From Ceratorhiza oryzae-sativae (Eukaryota > Basidiomycota > Agaricomycetes > Cantharellales > Ceratobasidiaceae), in assembly GCA_030998015.1 (NCBI GenBank), contig JARWMV010000036.1, positions 91,080-155,079 of the forward strand: a DNA stretch of 64,000 nt, in the 5' to 3' direction. A program made the position numbers and the translations under genes. Shown in pieces: positions 1 through 12,899 of the stretch. The notes below the pieces were generated by a model, which saw nothing but the letters and a program-made list of their open reading frames with translations, had not been told where the DNA came from and did not search any database. Position 1 is the stretch's first letter. Each line of letters opens with the position of its first letter.

Positions 1-1942
1 TCGGGTATGTGACCGCCACTCAAGATTGATAATATTGCCTCACAGGCGTTCAGGGCCGGAGCCACTGCCACGAGCGACATAGATTGGCATGACGCTTGGA
101 ACAAGGCCTCAGAGTCTTTGGCTCTGGAGAAAGAGCTTGAGAAGATACACAATGAGGGCCACGAGATGAAAGTCGACGAAGAAGAATCTCACCCGGAATA
201 CGCGACCGGTTTCGGAAACCAACTGATCGCACTATTGGTTCGCTCGTTCCGCGTAAGTCAAATGATCTTTGGTTATTTGATTGTACTGAGCGTTTGGGCA
301 CAGCATTACGCTCGCAACCCAGTATACTGTTGGAATTACAATCATATGCGTACATGTATGCGATGTGTTTGTATTTGTTTGCTCTTTCTTGTATTTCATT
401 CGCCCTCGTGGTAAATTTTCTCCCCTTAGTTCTCTACCTTCGTAGTTGAGCTAAGGTACAGTTTTTCTCTTATTTCTTTTATCTTTTTCTGTTGCTCATC
501 GTACCTGTAGTTTGTTATAACTAGGTACAGTCAATTGATAGTTCTCTACCTTCGTAGTTGAGCTAAGTTTGTTATAACTAGCTCGCCCGGAAACCTCCCT
601 GCGCAAGATATACATCGTGTCCAAGCTGTTTTTGAACGTATTTGCCGGACTATTTATTGGGTTCACTTTCTTCAAAGCCGACAACTCGATTCAGGGGTCC
701 CAGAATAAACTCTTTGCGATATTCATGGGTAGGTCGGGCGCACATGCACTTGAACAGCAGCTAATTTTTTGAAATAGCAACTATCTTGTCTACGTCCTTA
801 AGTAATCAGCTTCAGGTTGAATTCATCAACTTCCGGAATATTTATGAATATCGTGAGAAGCAAAGCAAGATGTATTCGTGGATCCCGCTTGTCACATCGA
901 GCATTGTAAGTACTTCGACCACGTCCCTTTCTAAAATCTACTGACGGAAAATCAAGCTTGTTGAATTGCCGTTCAACATATTTGGCTCGGCAATATTCTA
1001 CTTCTGCTGGTACTGGACTGTAGGGTTTTCGAGTGCTGCGAGTCGCGCCGGATACATGGTAAGCTCAATTGCCGACCTCAATGATCGTCAGGCTGACTGT
1101 TACCTAGTGGCTCATCTTGTGTATCTGTTTCCCGCTGTACTACACGACATTTTCACAAGCGGTCGCGGCAATGTCGCCAAACGCTGTTATCGCGGGGATT
1201 CTTTTCAGCTTCCTGTTCTCATTTGTCATTACCTTGTAAGTCTCATCTTCGGTTTAGTTTAGTACCAGGAATGGAGCTAACCTATCCAAAGCAACGGCGT
1301 GCTCCAACCGTACTCGCAGCTTATTCCGTTCTGGAAGTGGATGTGTAAGTTGGTTCCAATGACCACGCCCGAGGCGCTTACAGAATATTATGATAGACCA
1401 TCTCTCGCCGTTTACATATTTGGTCGAAGGAATGCTTGTCGACGGTATTGGGAAGACAAGTATTCAGTGGGTAGTTTCCTGAGAAACACGATTCTTCGGG
1501 ATTTTAACCCCATTCATTTCAAGATGCTCCCAGACAGAGATCCAAATGTTGCAACCACCATCGGGACAGACCTGTGAAGGGTACATGAGTCAATATATAT
1601 CTGCAATGGGAGGGTATTTGATCAATGGCGGCCAGTCTTCAAATTGCCAATTTTGCCCACAACGCTCTTCGGACACTTATCTGTGAGCTCAAAATACCGT
1701 TTTGCGTTCAAGAAGATTAACTCTGTATGTCCAGGGCTTCCTTGAACATGTCTTTCACTCACCGATGGCGCAATATTGGTTTTTTATTCGGATATATTGT
1801 AAGCCTCTATTCCTACTCTAAAGAAATTCAAACTGACCGATAACAGGTCTTCAACATATTCTTAGTTTATGTTTGTACTTATCTCTTCCGCATACGCCGT
1901 TCAAATCCCCTTGGATCATTGCGTGCGATGTTTAAGAGCTAA
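1..1942 (+). CDS. PDR-type ABC transporter, C-terminal half (5' partial)
   Basis: This is a membrane drug-efflux pump of the pleiotropic drug resistance (ABCG) family. Only the last ~380 residues are present, covering the second transmembrane domain. The exon model is <1-4, 46-252, 304-321, 608-728, 778-905, 957-1058, 1108-1235, 1292-1344, 1397-1466, 1524-1682, 1735-1798 and 1847-1942, stopping at TAA 1940-1942. All junctions are GT-AG and phases agree throughout. Family marks seen in the translation are GLFIGFTFFKA, FPLYYTTFSQAVAAMSPNA, FNGVLQPYSQLIPFWKWMY, SPFTYLVEGMLVDG, the PPSGQTCEGYM loop and a basic RIRRSNP tail. No premature stop remains after splicing, so it looks functional. One intron (322-607) is 286 nt, against about 40-57 nt for the others, and holds a duplicated 28-mer. 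The nucleotide-binding domains lie outside the window. Confidence 0.9.
428..567. repeat. duplicated 28-bp block inside an oversized intron
   Basis: The same 28 bases, starting AGTTCTCTACCTTCG, occur at 428-455 and 540-567. A second short block, AGTTTGTTATAACTAG, also occurs twice (about 510 and 566). Both lie in the 286-nt intron of the ABC transporter and probably explain its length. This looks like a local segmental duplication. Confidence 0.8.
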
Positions 1943-2940
1943 ATATTTAATGTTCTGTGTACTCTATTTACTTGTCTGTTTTGTGAATGCAGATGGAAAC
2001 AATTATTCTAGTACGTACGCAATCACATCCCAGCATATCCATAGGCGACAAGGCCTTGGAATGTAAGGCGGGATAACCCTAGTATGAAACCTCGAACCAG
2101 CCACTGCAGTAATTGTATCCTGATATATTTTTGGGTTAACTGGAGGCAGTGTGGGCTGCGTCTAGTCCATATCTGCAGAAAGTTCCTCCCCAACAAGGGC
2201 AAGTTGTAGCGCGCATGCTATGGATGGATCGTTCACATCTCCAGTTTCATCAACATCATTGATCCTCTTTGATGCTTGCGCAGCATCCTTGTACTCAACA
2301 TCATCTGTATCTACCATTATATTTGAACAAGTTCACGCTCGGGCAATATTCTAGCGCATACACTTCGCATTTATTCGTATTCCTGACGTTGCTCGCACAA
2401 TTGGCCGTACCATTGTATATAAACCATTGCATCTACACATTCCCGATACTGCGACATTCACACGGTCTTACCTAGGCATGTTAACCATTAGTCGAGCCTA
2501 ATAACCGGCTCTTAAACCATAGGATGCCATTATTTAAATTATAACAATTAGACTGTATACGTCTTGTGCTCCTTCAGAATTTATCAGCCAATGTTTGAAA
2601 CCGAAAATTAAGCTGTTCTCTCTTGGGTGGGCAAATATTCAGCAGGATTACCAGAATTATTGCCCACCGTCCAGTGCGAACTGTACGCGGATCTGAGATC
2701 GCCCGTTTTGCAAGCTTGAAAATTTCAAGCCAAATCATCGTGCGTCCAAGTTCAAACCCCTTGGAATGATGACGTTTATTCTAAATTCTCCACTGCAGCT
2801 TCCCCCCTTTGTAGAATATACATGTACATACTCGAAGGATCTAGAATGTGTACGAGTCAGTAATCGAGTCAAGTGTGATTGTGTCATGTATGCGCAGTAT
2901 ATGCACAGCAGCATAACATATGACTCACGCGCATTCGTAG
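1943..2940. other. intergenic stretch, no gene seen
   Basis: This is the AT-rich region between the transporter stop and the kinase promoter. The short open frames here have no recognisable motif or splice-consistent extension. It probably contains the transporter 3' UTR and terminator, but no signal is distinctive. Confidence 0.6.
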
Positions 2941-2967
2941 GGTATAAATAAGGGCTCCGCGAGCCCC
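2941..2967 (+). promoter_or_regulatory. TATA box and adjacent GC hairpin upstream of the kinase
   Basis: GGTATAAATAAGG lies at 2941-2953, followed by a short inverted repeat GGGCTC-CGC-GAGCCC. It is about 350 bases upstream of the kinase ATG, so it would imply a long leader or a leader intron. The match to a core TATA box is good. Its assignment to the kinase is inferred only from position. Confidence 0.5.
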
Positions 2968-3229
2968 TCGTACTTTATCGAATCAATTCACGACAACACA
3001 TTCTTTCGTAAATCTGTCTATACATAAATATATATATACATTTGATTTCTACACCCTTACCATTCTAGTTGAGTGGCGGCTACGAAGCGCTCATTGGCCG
3101 CTGACCTTTCAAAATCACATGGTTTGTTGCCACCTATCCACTACTACCACCGTGAACACCAGAAAATTTCCCGCCATTCTTTCTTGTCTTTGCTGCAGCG
3201 GTCGATTCGTCTTCGTAGCTCGTCGTTGA

Positions 3230-4811
<1,582 letters not shown>

Positions 4812-5544
4812 TTTGTGAGTATCATGGCACTTCACCCTGGACCTGACCGAGCCATGACACGAAGAGAAGGGGTGGAATAGGGTGTGGTTTGAAAGTCATT
4901 AAGACTTAAAACCCTTTTTTCCTGGAGTGTCATGTAGTTGCAAGTTTTTAATGCCCTCATACGTCACTGTGACGACCTAGTGGATTGAACCTTAGTCCAA
5001 GGCACAGGCTTCACTAAAAACCCTTGATGGACTTTGATTCAGTCCCGATTGGACTTATTAGATATCCAAATTGGAAGTGTTAGACCTGGTGCAAAACCTG
5101 ATTACCAAGACAGCTGGAACTAACAAAAGTCCACTAAGTGGACTTCCTTGAAGTCTACTGGACTATCAAATAGGCAGTAATGGACCTTCCACTAGTCTAG
5201 GCGGGTTTTCCTGCCAATCCAATCTGACAGTCCAGCACACTCCATTAAAGTCCATAATCTGGACTATTAGGGCAGCCATATGTCTGTCACACTAGTTGCT
5301 ATATGCGTTACCCAAAAGCATATATTCAATTAGGTTGAGAGGGAAAGCTAGGTTGGGGATTAGGTATCAGAATTTTTGGGTATCACACAGGTAACATTCA
5401 AACCTGGCATGCACACATGGGTGCAGGAAAAAAGAAAGAAATTACAAATACAGCTTGAGACAAGTGCAATTATACTGTGTGTAATTGGAGCCACATGAAG
5501 TCACACAGAGGTCTTGTGAAAAATCATTGAAAATTTAATATCCT
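4812..5544. other. intergenic, dense AGTCCA/TGGACT words
   Basis: There is no coding frame with recognisable content. Between about 4970 and 5275 the hexamer AGTCCA and its complement TGGACT (and one-base variants) occur repeatedly in both orientations, so many short inverted repeats can form. This may be a decayed MITE-like element, but no terminal repeats or target duplications could be fixed. Confidence 0.4.
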
Positions 5545-5975
5545 GTTTACAAATATCTTGCATGAAGCAAAGCATGCATACCAGGTATGCATACAGAACT
5601 GACAAGGAAAATCAATGTAAATGCAATATTTGATTTGATAATACCATGCATGAGGAGAAGCATATGTACCAGGTATGCACTCAGAGATCACACAGAAAAT
5701 GAATGAAAATGCAATATTTGATTTGCAAATACCACACATGAGGATGAGCATGCGTACCAGGTACACACTCAGAGGTCATGCAAAAAATGAATGAAAATGT
5801 GATATTTGATTTGCAAATACCACACATGAGGATGAGCATGCATACCAGGTATGCACTCAGGTCACACAGAAAATGAATGAAAATGCAATATTTGATTTGC
5901 AAATACCACACATGAGGACAGGCATGCATACCAGGTACGCACTCAGGGGTCACACAGAAAATGAATAAAAATGTA
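5545..5975. repeat. 87-bp tandem repeat, about five copies
   Basis: The unit contains CATGAGGA, GCATGCGTACCAGGTA, ACTCAGAGGTCA and AATGAATGAAAATG, then GATATTTGATTTGCAAATACC. Unit starts, judged from the CATGAGG word, lie near 5560, 5648, 5735, 5823 and 5909, giving steps of 86-88 bases. Copies diverge toward both edges. The minus-strand open frames across it are a consequence of the repeat and are not taken as a gene. Confidence 0.85.
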
Positions 5976-8150
5976 ATATTCTATTTTCAAATTCCAAACA
6001 ATAGAGTAACATTCCTGTCTGCAGAAGCCCAGGTCCAGGCACTTCCAAAGGTATGTTCTTGAGTGACGACACACAATTAAGAAGCTTGATGTAAACATAT
6101 TGAAAATGTGCATTTTGTCCAATTTTTGAGCAATCAGGTTAGAATTTCACAAAATGGAGCTGGGAAGACTATGGTTAGGTTAGGTGGAGTGAGGAGTTGT
6201 GAGTGTGAGCAGAGCAAGCACAAGTGGCGACAAGTGGAAGAAAGGCTAAGAACTCCTAGGTAAGCACCCAGGAGAGACTTTCATAGATACTCATCAGAGC
6301 CCTTCCACTGTGTCTTTTTATGCCATGGCAGATGAACATGCCATGTCACTGGCATGAGAAATGCCAAGGGAAGAAGACTTAACCAAACAAAGGAGAAGAA
6401 CAGCTGACTGATCCTGACTGCATGGTAACTGTCCATGTGATCAATCCTCCACACGACTGGCCAATCAGGGGGAGACACCTGACTAACACCAAGAACCATC
6501 AAGGTCTGTACCAAGTTGATCTGTGTGAAGCCAAGGCTCCCATGGACTTGGCGCTCCAAGGATCAACTGGCTGAGGGCTCAACTCAACTCCACCCAGACC
6601 CTACCTGGTGAACCCTGAGGGTTCTCAAAGCGCCAGAACAGGTGCTCAGACCCTGAGGACCAAGAAGTGCCTAACTAAGTGACCAGGGATTTTGTAATAC
6701 ACCCTGAGTCACATGACACTTAGTCAGCTAGGGAGTAAAGGACAAGTCATCCAAGATGACTAATCCTCCCTTAACTATTACCTAATCTGGTTATAGGAGC
6801 GAAATCAGGTGAAAAATCTTGAAAAAAGTGAAATAACTCAATAGCCAGCAATTCAATCGCGGTGAGATTTTGTGAGCCGGTAGCTCTATTACCCGCGCAC
6901 CTACCCACAAATTTTCAGCCCGATCGGTCTCGCCAATGACGAGTCACGTGATCTACCGTGCGGCGCACGGTAGGTCACATGATAAATTCCCACGACATTG
7001 AAGTATATGGGTTTTATGACATGTTATATACCATTCAATTCCAAATTTCAAGGAGAATCTGAATATGGCAAAATGATCATTCATATCTGTACTTGTGATG
7101 GATGGATAGTTAATTCATAATTATTGATTGTTATGAAAAGTCAGAAAAGTCATCACTTTTCCAAGAATATGCTTGCTGGATACATGTGTGAATTGGAACA
7201 ATGGTTATTCTTACTTGGGGGAAATTTTACATTTTGGGAAATGCCTTGCCCCAATTTGGTAATAGATCATGTGACTAGCCATCAAAAAGACCAATTTCAC
7301 CAGCAAATGGAATTATCATTGAGCCACAATGATTCAGGGGGTCACCTTGAGTGCATGGGCCATGAAAAGGAGGGAATGGTGGCAGGGGAGGAGGAGAATA
7401 GGAGCTAAAGGACCCCTGGACAGTATCTCCAGCTCCACCTGATGAATTCAGGCTGGAAAAAATTGTAGAAATATGAGAAAATTTCAGGCTATCAGATAGG
7501 ATAGAATGTATGAAGTTTAATTGATTTATTTGTAATGTATAGTTATTCACTGATCAGTACCTAATGCACTGCATTGTCCTATATACCACCCCAATGGATT
7601 GGGGGGTCACCTATATAACACTCCAGGGGATGGGGGAGCAAGGAGTTGTGGGTTAGGTTATTAGGGTGTAGTAGGCTGCTGGTAGGTCTGATTTTTCCAT
7701 GTTCTAGCCTGCACTCTTCCCCATGCCAGTCTGGTCCCTCATGGCTTGCTAAGTGGGCAAGTTGCATACTTTGTACCCATATGCTTCATGGCATTGGCTG
7801 CTGACAAATCACTTGGCTGTGCCACATGGTCACTTGGTCTGTTAAGCACTGTCCTCTTTGCTTTCCAATCATGTTGGTAAAATAACACTGTGTCATGAAC
7901 TGACACACATATATCCACTCTATAATATTTTCTTGATTTATTACATTTTGTGAGATCCTTTCAAAACACATTTGCCTTTTATGGTATATCTGTGTCATGT
8001 GATTCAGGGGATGTTTTGGACCAATAACCGAGGTGTATTTCAACTCTGATGTGAAATTCTGCAGTTCTGCAGTCACTTCTATCGCTTCTATCTCTTATCA
8101 GTCATGACTCACTGTACAGACTTGTTTGTTATGATGTGGCTCATATCATG
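5976..8150. other. gene-poor spacer with a small palindrome
   Basis: No convincing gene is present. At 6944-6982 an imperfect palindrome is built from TCACGTGATCTACCGTGC and its complement with a CpG-to-CpA change. Short TAGGTTAGG words occur near 6175 and 7650, but there is no telomere-like array. The right part may include the upstream LTR of the outer retroelement, whose left boundary could not be placed. Confidence 0.5.
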
Positions 8151-8160
8151 TATATAAACT
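8151..8160 (+). promoter_or_regulatory. TATA-like box upstream of the outer retroelement
   Basis: TATATAAACT lies about 300 bases upstream of the pre-gag reading frame and about 1.05 kb upstream of gag. It would suit a transcript start inside an upstream LTR. No matching downstream LTR copy was found to confirm this, so the assignment is tentative. Confidence 0.35.
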
Positions 8161-8299
8161 GGGTCAAGTTTGCAGAGGACTCCTCAAGAACTTGACCTCT
8201 CATTGAATACAAGTTCTTTTCTTTTCTTACTATTTTCCTTGTTGCCTGACTTGTCGTCGTTGACATCAGATCAAGTTCTTTTCAAATCTGGCACAACCT

Positions 8300-8996
8300 T
8301 TTACAGAAGACCAGTGCTGCCCTTTGTGTGGGTGGTTTGGACACCTGTCCATCTATTGCTTCACCCTCAATTCAGTTGAAGACATCCTTGAAGAAGCCAG
8401 GCACATTGATTTTAACTGTGTGATAATCATCAAAGTCCGCCCCCAGAAAGTTGGACAAGCCCAACAAGCCTTCATTACCGAGCTGGGTGCCCCTGAGTGC
8501 AAAATTTGCCATTGAACAAACAGAGCCACCTTCCCTGCATGCTGCCCCTACTGTCCTAAGAAGGACAAATTTTTATACTACTACACCATCCCCTGCAACC
8601 AGCTCTAAGCTGGCAAACCTTGGCCAACAACTTCTTCATCACCTATTAGATACCATCAAAAATTTCCAAGACAGGTATTGTCACTACTGTAACAAGTACA
8701 AAGAAACCTGTGAAAAAGTTCATGAAGCTGAGGCCCACTGTGCATACCTAACTGAGCGGTTGCGCGAACATCAGGAGGACTACTTATCCCTCCTCCAAGA
8801 CCATCTCAGACTAGAAACACTAGTCCAAGAAACAACTGCACCCCATGAGTACACCTTCCCTGTCTTCTCAACACTGTCAGACCTCCCTCACCCTACTTTT
8901 CTAAGTGGCACAGGCTTGCCAATTCAGGAAGAAGTACCCCTTCAGGCAGCCCAAGTCAATTCTCCCCAAGGAAGCACTCCTTTGGGATCAGACTAA
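8300..8996 (+). pseudogene. pre-gag ORF of the outer Ty3/gypsy element (coiled coil)
   Basis: A reading frame precedes gag. Its best part (8451-8996) encodes about 180 residues with a predicted helical, coiled-coil-like centre (QDRYCHYCNKYKETCEKV to LREHQEDYLSLLQDHLRLE) and a Pro/Ser-rich tail. There is no ATG in this frame. An upstream frame (8324-8515) is shifted relative to it, so the ORF is either spliced or frameshifted. Its position and orientation match gag and pol. The function is unknown. Such pre-gag proteins may act in RNA binding or particle assembly, but that is inference. Confidence 0.5.
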
Positions 8997-9209
8997 ACTA
9001 AAGAGGGTGGTACCACCTTACCATTGCCAGGATACCAAGAGTTGGGACCTGGACAATACTTGGCTGAGATTTGGGGGAACTGAAAACTTTGAAATTTATA
9101 GACTCATGCAGGGTACAGAAGTCTTCTACTACCAAAACAATTCCCGGTTTCCTGTAATTCCTTATCGTCTCTGTCGCTCCTAGAATTCATCTGAGATCCT
9201 TTTCTGGAA

Positions 9210-10449
9210 ATGGTGTCACAACCCTCTGCCCCTGCTTGGGCAAATATGTCTGATGGAGAAAAAGTCATTTACATGCTTCAGTCAATGGACGAGTTGCAAG
9301 AACGAACCAACAACCTCCAAAATGATATTGGAGATGTTGAGCATAACAATAAGACCTACACCAACTCGCTTGAGGCAAAACTCACAACAAACCAAACCAA
9401 GATAGATGCTGATGTGGCTGGACTAGCCACCAATGTTAACAACCTAGTTGGCATGTTAACAATACTTCAAACCACTATCACGCGCATGGAGGTGCAAATT
9501 AACACCTCCTCAGGTGGCCCAGGCGCCACCCAAGCACAACCCTCCTCTAGCACAACCCAGTTACAACCAGCCACCACCCCTGGTGGATCAACTGCAAAAG
9601 TTAAGATGGCTGCCCCCCAAAAATTTGATGGCACAAAGCATGAAGATGCCATCTCATTTAGGATCGCATGTGTGTGATACATCAACACAAACATGAGTGG
9701 GCACTCTGCAGATCAGGTGGTCACCTTCATTACATCCTACCTCAAAGGGTCTGCTGCTGAATGGGTTAACTCATATGAGGAATTTGAAATCCTAAACCCT
9801 GGAACCACAATTCCATGGCTTCATGATGCCAACCTGTTTTGGCAGGAATTCACTACCCATTATGGGGACTTGAACTGCACTGAAAATAACTGTGATAAAT
9901 GGTGGAAACTGGAACAGTCCAAAACGGTTCAGGATTACCTCACCTTGTTCAACTTATATTCAACAGGGCTCAACTACAATGACATGGCCATGCGTGAACA
10001 ATTCTATGATGGTCTATCATTGGATGTAACAGACAGCATGGTGGCCCAAAACTATGACCCCTGCACCAAAACCTTTGCCCAGCTCACCCAGCGGGCCCTG
10101 GAAATTGACTGTCACCTCATCTTGTTTGGTAGCAAAAGGACATCCCATGGAGGCAACAAGTCTAGCAGCAACAATGCCTCATCCAGTAAACTGCTGACAG
10201 CCTCCCAAAGTGGCCCCCCAAAAGAAAAGTTCAAGAGTGGGGAGCAAATATACAAAATCAAGGATGGCAGGGTGGTAAGGGGCCAAATTGTGGCCATTGG
10301 GCCCAATGCCAGAGGTTTCATGGTCCCCACTGTCTGTTATGACAGTAGTAACTCCAATGTCCAAGAATCCTTCAAAGATATAAAGAAGGATAATCACCTG
10401 CTGGCAGCCCCCAAGGCAAAAGACCCAGATGCAATGGACCTAGATAGTG
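9210..10449 (+). pseudogene. gag of outer Ty3/gypsy element, 5' part (split by insertion)
   Basis: This is the retrotransposon capsid protein. ATG 9210 opens a frame with a coiled-coil N-terminus (MDELQERTNNLQNDIGDVE), then the conserved retrotransposon gag domain (SYLKGSAAEWV, FWQEFTTHYGD, TVQDYLTLFNLYSTGLNY). A single in-frame TGA at 9675-9677, probably from a TGG, interrupts it; the same frame resumes. The frame breaks off at 10449 where an 11.8-kb chromovirus has inserted. The remainder, with the CCHC knuckle, lies at 22236-22386 in the same frame when one copy of the 5-bp duplication is removed. The element is therefore dead. Confidence 0.85.
10445..10449. repeat. left target-site duplication (TAGTG) of the inner LTR element
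   Basis: TAGTG here is repeated exactly at 22236-22240, directly outside the two LTR ends. Five-base duplications are typical of Ty3/gypsy integration. Confidence 0.9.
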
Positions 10450-11231
10450 TGTCGTGACCCTCTGGAGGCTCCCTTGTGGAGCACTTAAGTAGTGGCTGCG
10501 TTGACGGTTTGGTGCTATGCAGTATGTATTGAGCGTTCTAGTTACAGTGTTTGCTATGGTCTATGGTGGTTGACAAGATAAAGCAAGCTGAGGCGTCCAG
10601 TCTTGCTTTATCCTCCTTATATATACCTGTGGCTGCGGTGGCTGCGGACGTATTATCTAAGCACACTCTGCAGTAGGAGTAGGTTATGTACAGTACTATG
10701 GGTTAGGTAATTGTTTGTCTTAAGTTTGTGCGGCTCTGAATCTTATAGAGCTGCACAAGGTCCGAGGGGTAGGTGCTGAGGTCACGTGATCCTGCTGTAA
10801 GCGCCAAGATCATGTGACAAGTCGCTCCTTGCTCCAAGTAACAAGGGAGAGAAATGCTGGAGCGAGTTCAGGGTAACCACCATAGGTGCTGAGGTCACGT
10901 GATCCTGCTGTAAGCACTGAGATCACATGACAACTCACTCCTCGCTCCAAGTAACAAGGGAGAGAAATGCTGGAGTGAGTTCAGGGTAACCACCGTAGGT
11001 GCTGAGGTCACATGATCCTGCTGTAAGCGCTGAGATCACGTGACAACTCGCTCCTCGCTCCAAGTAACAAGGGAGAGAAATGCTGGAGTGAGTTCAGGGT
11101 AACCACCGTAAGCGCTGGCTAAGCGCCGAGGTCACGTGACCTTGTTTATGGCTTGTTCCACTTAGGAAAAATGCCATAAATCTGTAAAAATATTTGGTTG
11201 TTTTGTTATGTCCATTTGACAGGTCATAACA
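10450..11231 (-). repeat. LTR 1 of inner chromovirus (3' LTR in element sense), 782 bp
   Basis: On the plus strand it begins TGTCGTGACC and ends GGTCATAACA. It matches 21573-22235 along its length. Because gag and pol read on the minus strand, this copy is the 3' LTR. It contains three copies of a ~112-bp internal tandem unit carrying GGTCACGTGATCC, against two copies in the other LTR, which accounts for the 119-bp length difference. The internal flank on the right is a purine tract on the minus strand (AAAGGGGGGGATAA), as expected for plus-strand priming. Confidence 0.92.
10775..11115. repeat. ~112-bp tandem unit inside LTR 1, three copies
   Basis: Each unit runs through GGTGCTGAGGTCACGTGATCC, a CTGTAAGC word, a second CACGTG or its transition derivative, then CGCTCC, CCAAGTAACAAGGGAGAG and GGGTAACCACC. 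The CACGTG cores are partly changed to CATGTG or CACATG. LTR 2 has two units (about 21892-22115). Confidence 0.85.
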
Positions 11232-11235
11232 TTAT

Positions 11236-11250
11236 CCCCCCCTTTGGACA
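11236..11250 (-). promoter_or_regulatory. polypurine tract of the inner chromovirus
   Basis: The minus strand reads AAAGGGGGGGATAA immediately before the LTR terminal TGTTATGACC. It is the likely primer site for plus-strand DNA synthesis and fixes the element orientation. Confidence 0.75.
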
Positions 11251-11296
11251 TGTCTTGGGGGACCTCGAGACATGGTTTAGTTCCTTATGCAAAAGG

Positions 11297-11423
11297 AATC
11301 TCATGCACCAAGGAGGTTAAGGGCGCTGGACTCGAACCAACAACCTTTTGGCTGATTCAGTATTGTTTGATGAGGTCAGGCTGAGTCAGGCTAGACCCCT
11401 TAACCTCTCCGTTACATGAGATT
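11297..11423 (-). other. long hairpin with a Pol III B-box-like word
   Basis: Two 27-base arms (11297-11323 and 11397-11423) are inverted copies: AATCTCATG, seven unpaired bases, then GAGGTTAAGGG, mirrored exactly on the right. The 73-base loop on the minus strand contains GGTTCGAGTCC, a full match to the tRNA B box. An A-box-like TAACGGAGAGG lies in the 3' arm region. No proper cloverleaf could be folded, so this is not called a tRNA. It sits in element sense just ahead of the polypurine tract. Confidence 0.6.
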
Positions 11424-11540
11424 GTTTTTCTTTTCTTTGTTGTGGAGGTTATTTAGGGGTGAGGATTTGTCTGCTTCTTCTCAGAATGCCCCAACTGTTT
11501 GGATGGGCATAGCAGAAGTTGTACAGTACTGTAAATTATT

Positions 11541-12640
11541 CTAAGGGAATACAAAGAATGGTTTTCCTCCTGCATACACCCATTCCACATTTCTTGATAC
11601 CCATAAGTCCCCTTCTTCCCCCTCTATGTCTGACCAACATTTCATGATTGCTGACCAGCTATTTCCCAGAATAACTGTTGGCCGTACCTTCATTGATTTC
11701 ACGTGCGCGTACCTGCCTGTGAAGTCCACCTTGTACTGGCTCAGGGCCTTGAGCGAGTACTTCCTGTTCGACTGGACCATGTTGTCCAGGATCCAAATGT
11801 CAGCATCTTCTGACAAGTTGCCCATATTCCACACATTGCACATCCAGCTGTGGCAGCCCTTGGATCGTGCATATGCTGTTTTCCCTGTTCCAGTTTCTCC
11901 TTCTATCACCAGGATGCGATGGCACACCCCTCTTCCCCTCTTCTCGACCTCCTTGGCAAACCATCTGTCTGCTCGGTCAATGTGCTCCCAGTCTTCCAGG
12001 ACCTCTAACTCCACAGGGATTGCAGGCATGCAACCCTGGTCTTCCTTGTATGTGTACTTGGCATATGCTCATACCGAGTTCCACGTCGTCACCATCTGGA
12101 GGGGGCAGAGGCGCTTGAACGCCTGGTAGTACTCCTGTTTTGTTGCTGAGGCAACAATCTCTGTCCCATCCTCCAAGTCTGCCTCCATCCTTGACCATTT
12201 TCTGCCCTTTCCCTTCACCAAAATCTCCTCCAACCTTTCCAAGGTCAGGTCCCCCACCATCAGGTCCTCTATCTCCTTGCCATTAGCTCCAACGTCCTTC
12301 CAGAGATAGTTGAAGGCATCCCTTGCTGGGTTGCCTCCTGGTCCGTCCTTGAGGTCTTTGGGCCGTATGTTGGGGTGTTGCCCCTCAAAGTCCCAGAACC
12401 CCGCATTCTGGGTGTTCCACCCGCCCTTCCGTTCCTGACTGATGGAGAGGGCATGGACATGCAGGGGCTGGGTTGGGTCGTAGTTTGGCTCCTCTGGGTT
12501 GTGCCGTTCGACCACAGCTAAGGTTGCCCAGTGATTGGGTCAGTGGCAGCAGAATGCCTTGTATTGGGCAGCGAGCCCACTTGAGGGCTGATCGCGTAGC
12601 TTTGACCAGGTCAGCAGCACCGCCCTGGTCTGGACACAGA
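11541..12640 (-). pseudogene. geminivirus-like (CRESS) replication initiator, decayed
   Basis: This resembles rolling-circle Rep proteins: an HUH endonuclease domain followed by a superfamily 3 helicase. Going down the minus strand one sees an HVHAL motif (HUH), a YLWK motif fitting the nicking tyrosine-lysine signature, a Walker A GETGTGKT near 11880-11905, and a Walker B-like DIWILDN near 11790. The frame is broken by TGA at 12067-12069 and another TGA near 12543, both probably ex-Trp. The N-terminal end with motif I is poorly preserved and no start codon was found. It lies inside the inner chromovirus between pol and the 3' LTR, in the same sense as pol. Rep-like genes integrated in fungal genomes are known. 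Being carried within an LTR element is unusual. Confidence 0.75.
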
Positions 12641-12899
12641 ATCAGGGGGCCTGTGTGGTTTCGGTCAGCTCTTCAGACCCACGATCCATCAGTGTAAGCT
12701 GCATAGAAGCGGGTGAGGGGGCTTGGCTTGATTCTGAGGGCGCCAGCAATGGCAATGCCGACCTCTGCCCTGCGCTTGATTCGTTTGGCTGGGGTGTTCC
12801 CATGTTTGAGCCATCTTTGCTTAGCATTGTTGGTGTTTTTAGAAGTAGATGTATCTTGTGGGGAGGGCATGAGATGATGGCCCCTGTTACCCCCAAAGG

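Noticed and set aside
325..607. Transposon insertion in the ABC transporter
   Set aside because: A GT-AG intron at 322-607 restores the conserved frame, and no target duplication or terminal repeat is present.
6170..7660. Telomere-like TTAGG words
   Set aside because: Only two or three isolated TAGGTTAGG words. No array.
11290..11425. Possible tRNA gene on the minus strand
   Set aside because: The B box is perfect, but no acceptor stem, D-arm and anticodon arm fit together. The flanking arms form one long hairpin instead.
12673..12710. AYTDGSW as an RNase H motif upstream of Rep
   Set aside because: No further RNase H residues follow before a stop. A similar AYTDGA word near 44560 falls in a SNF2 intron, so these look like chance words.
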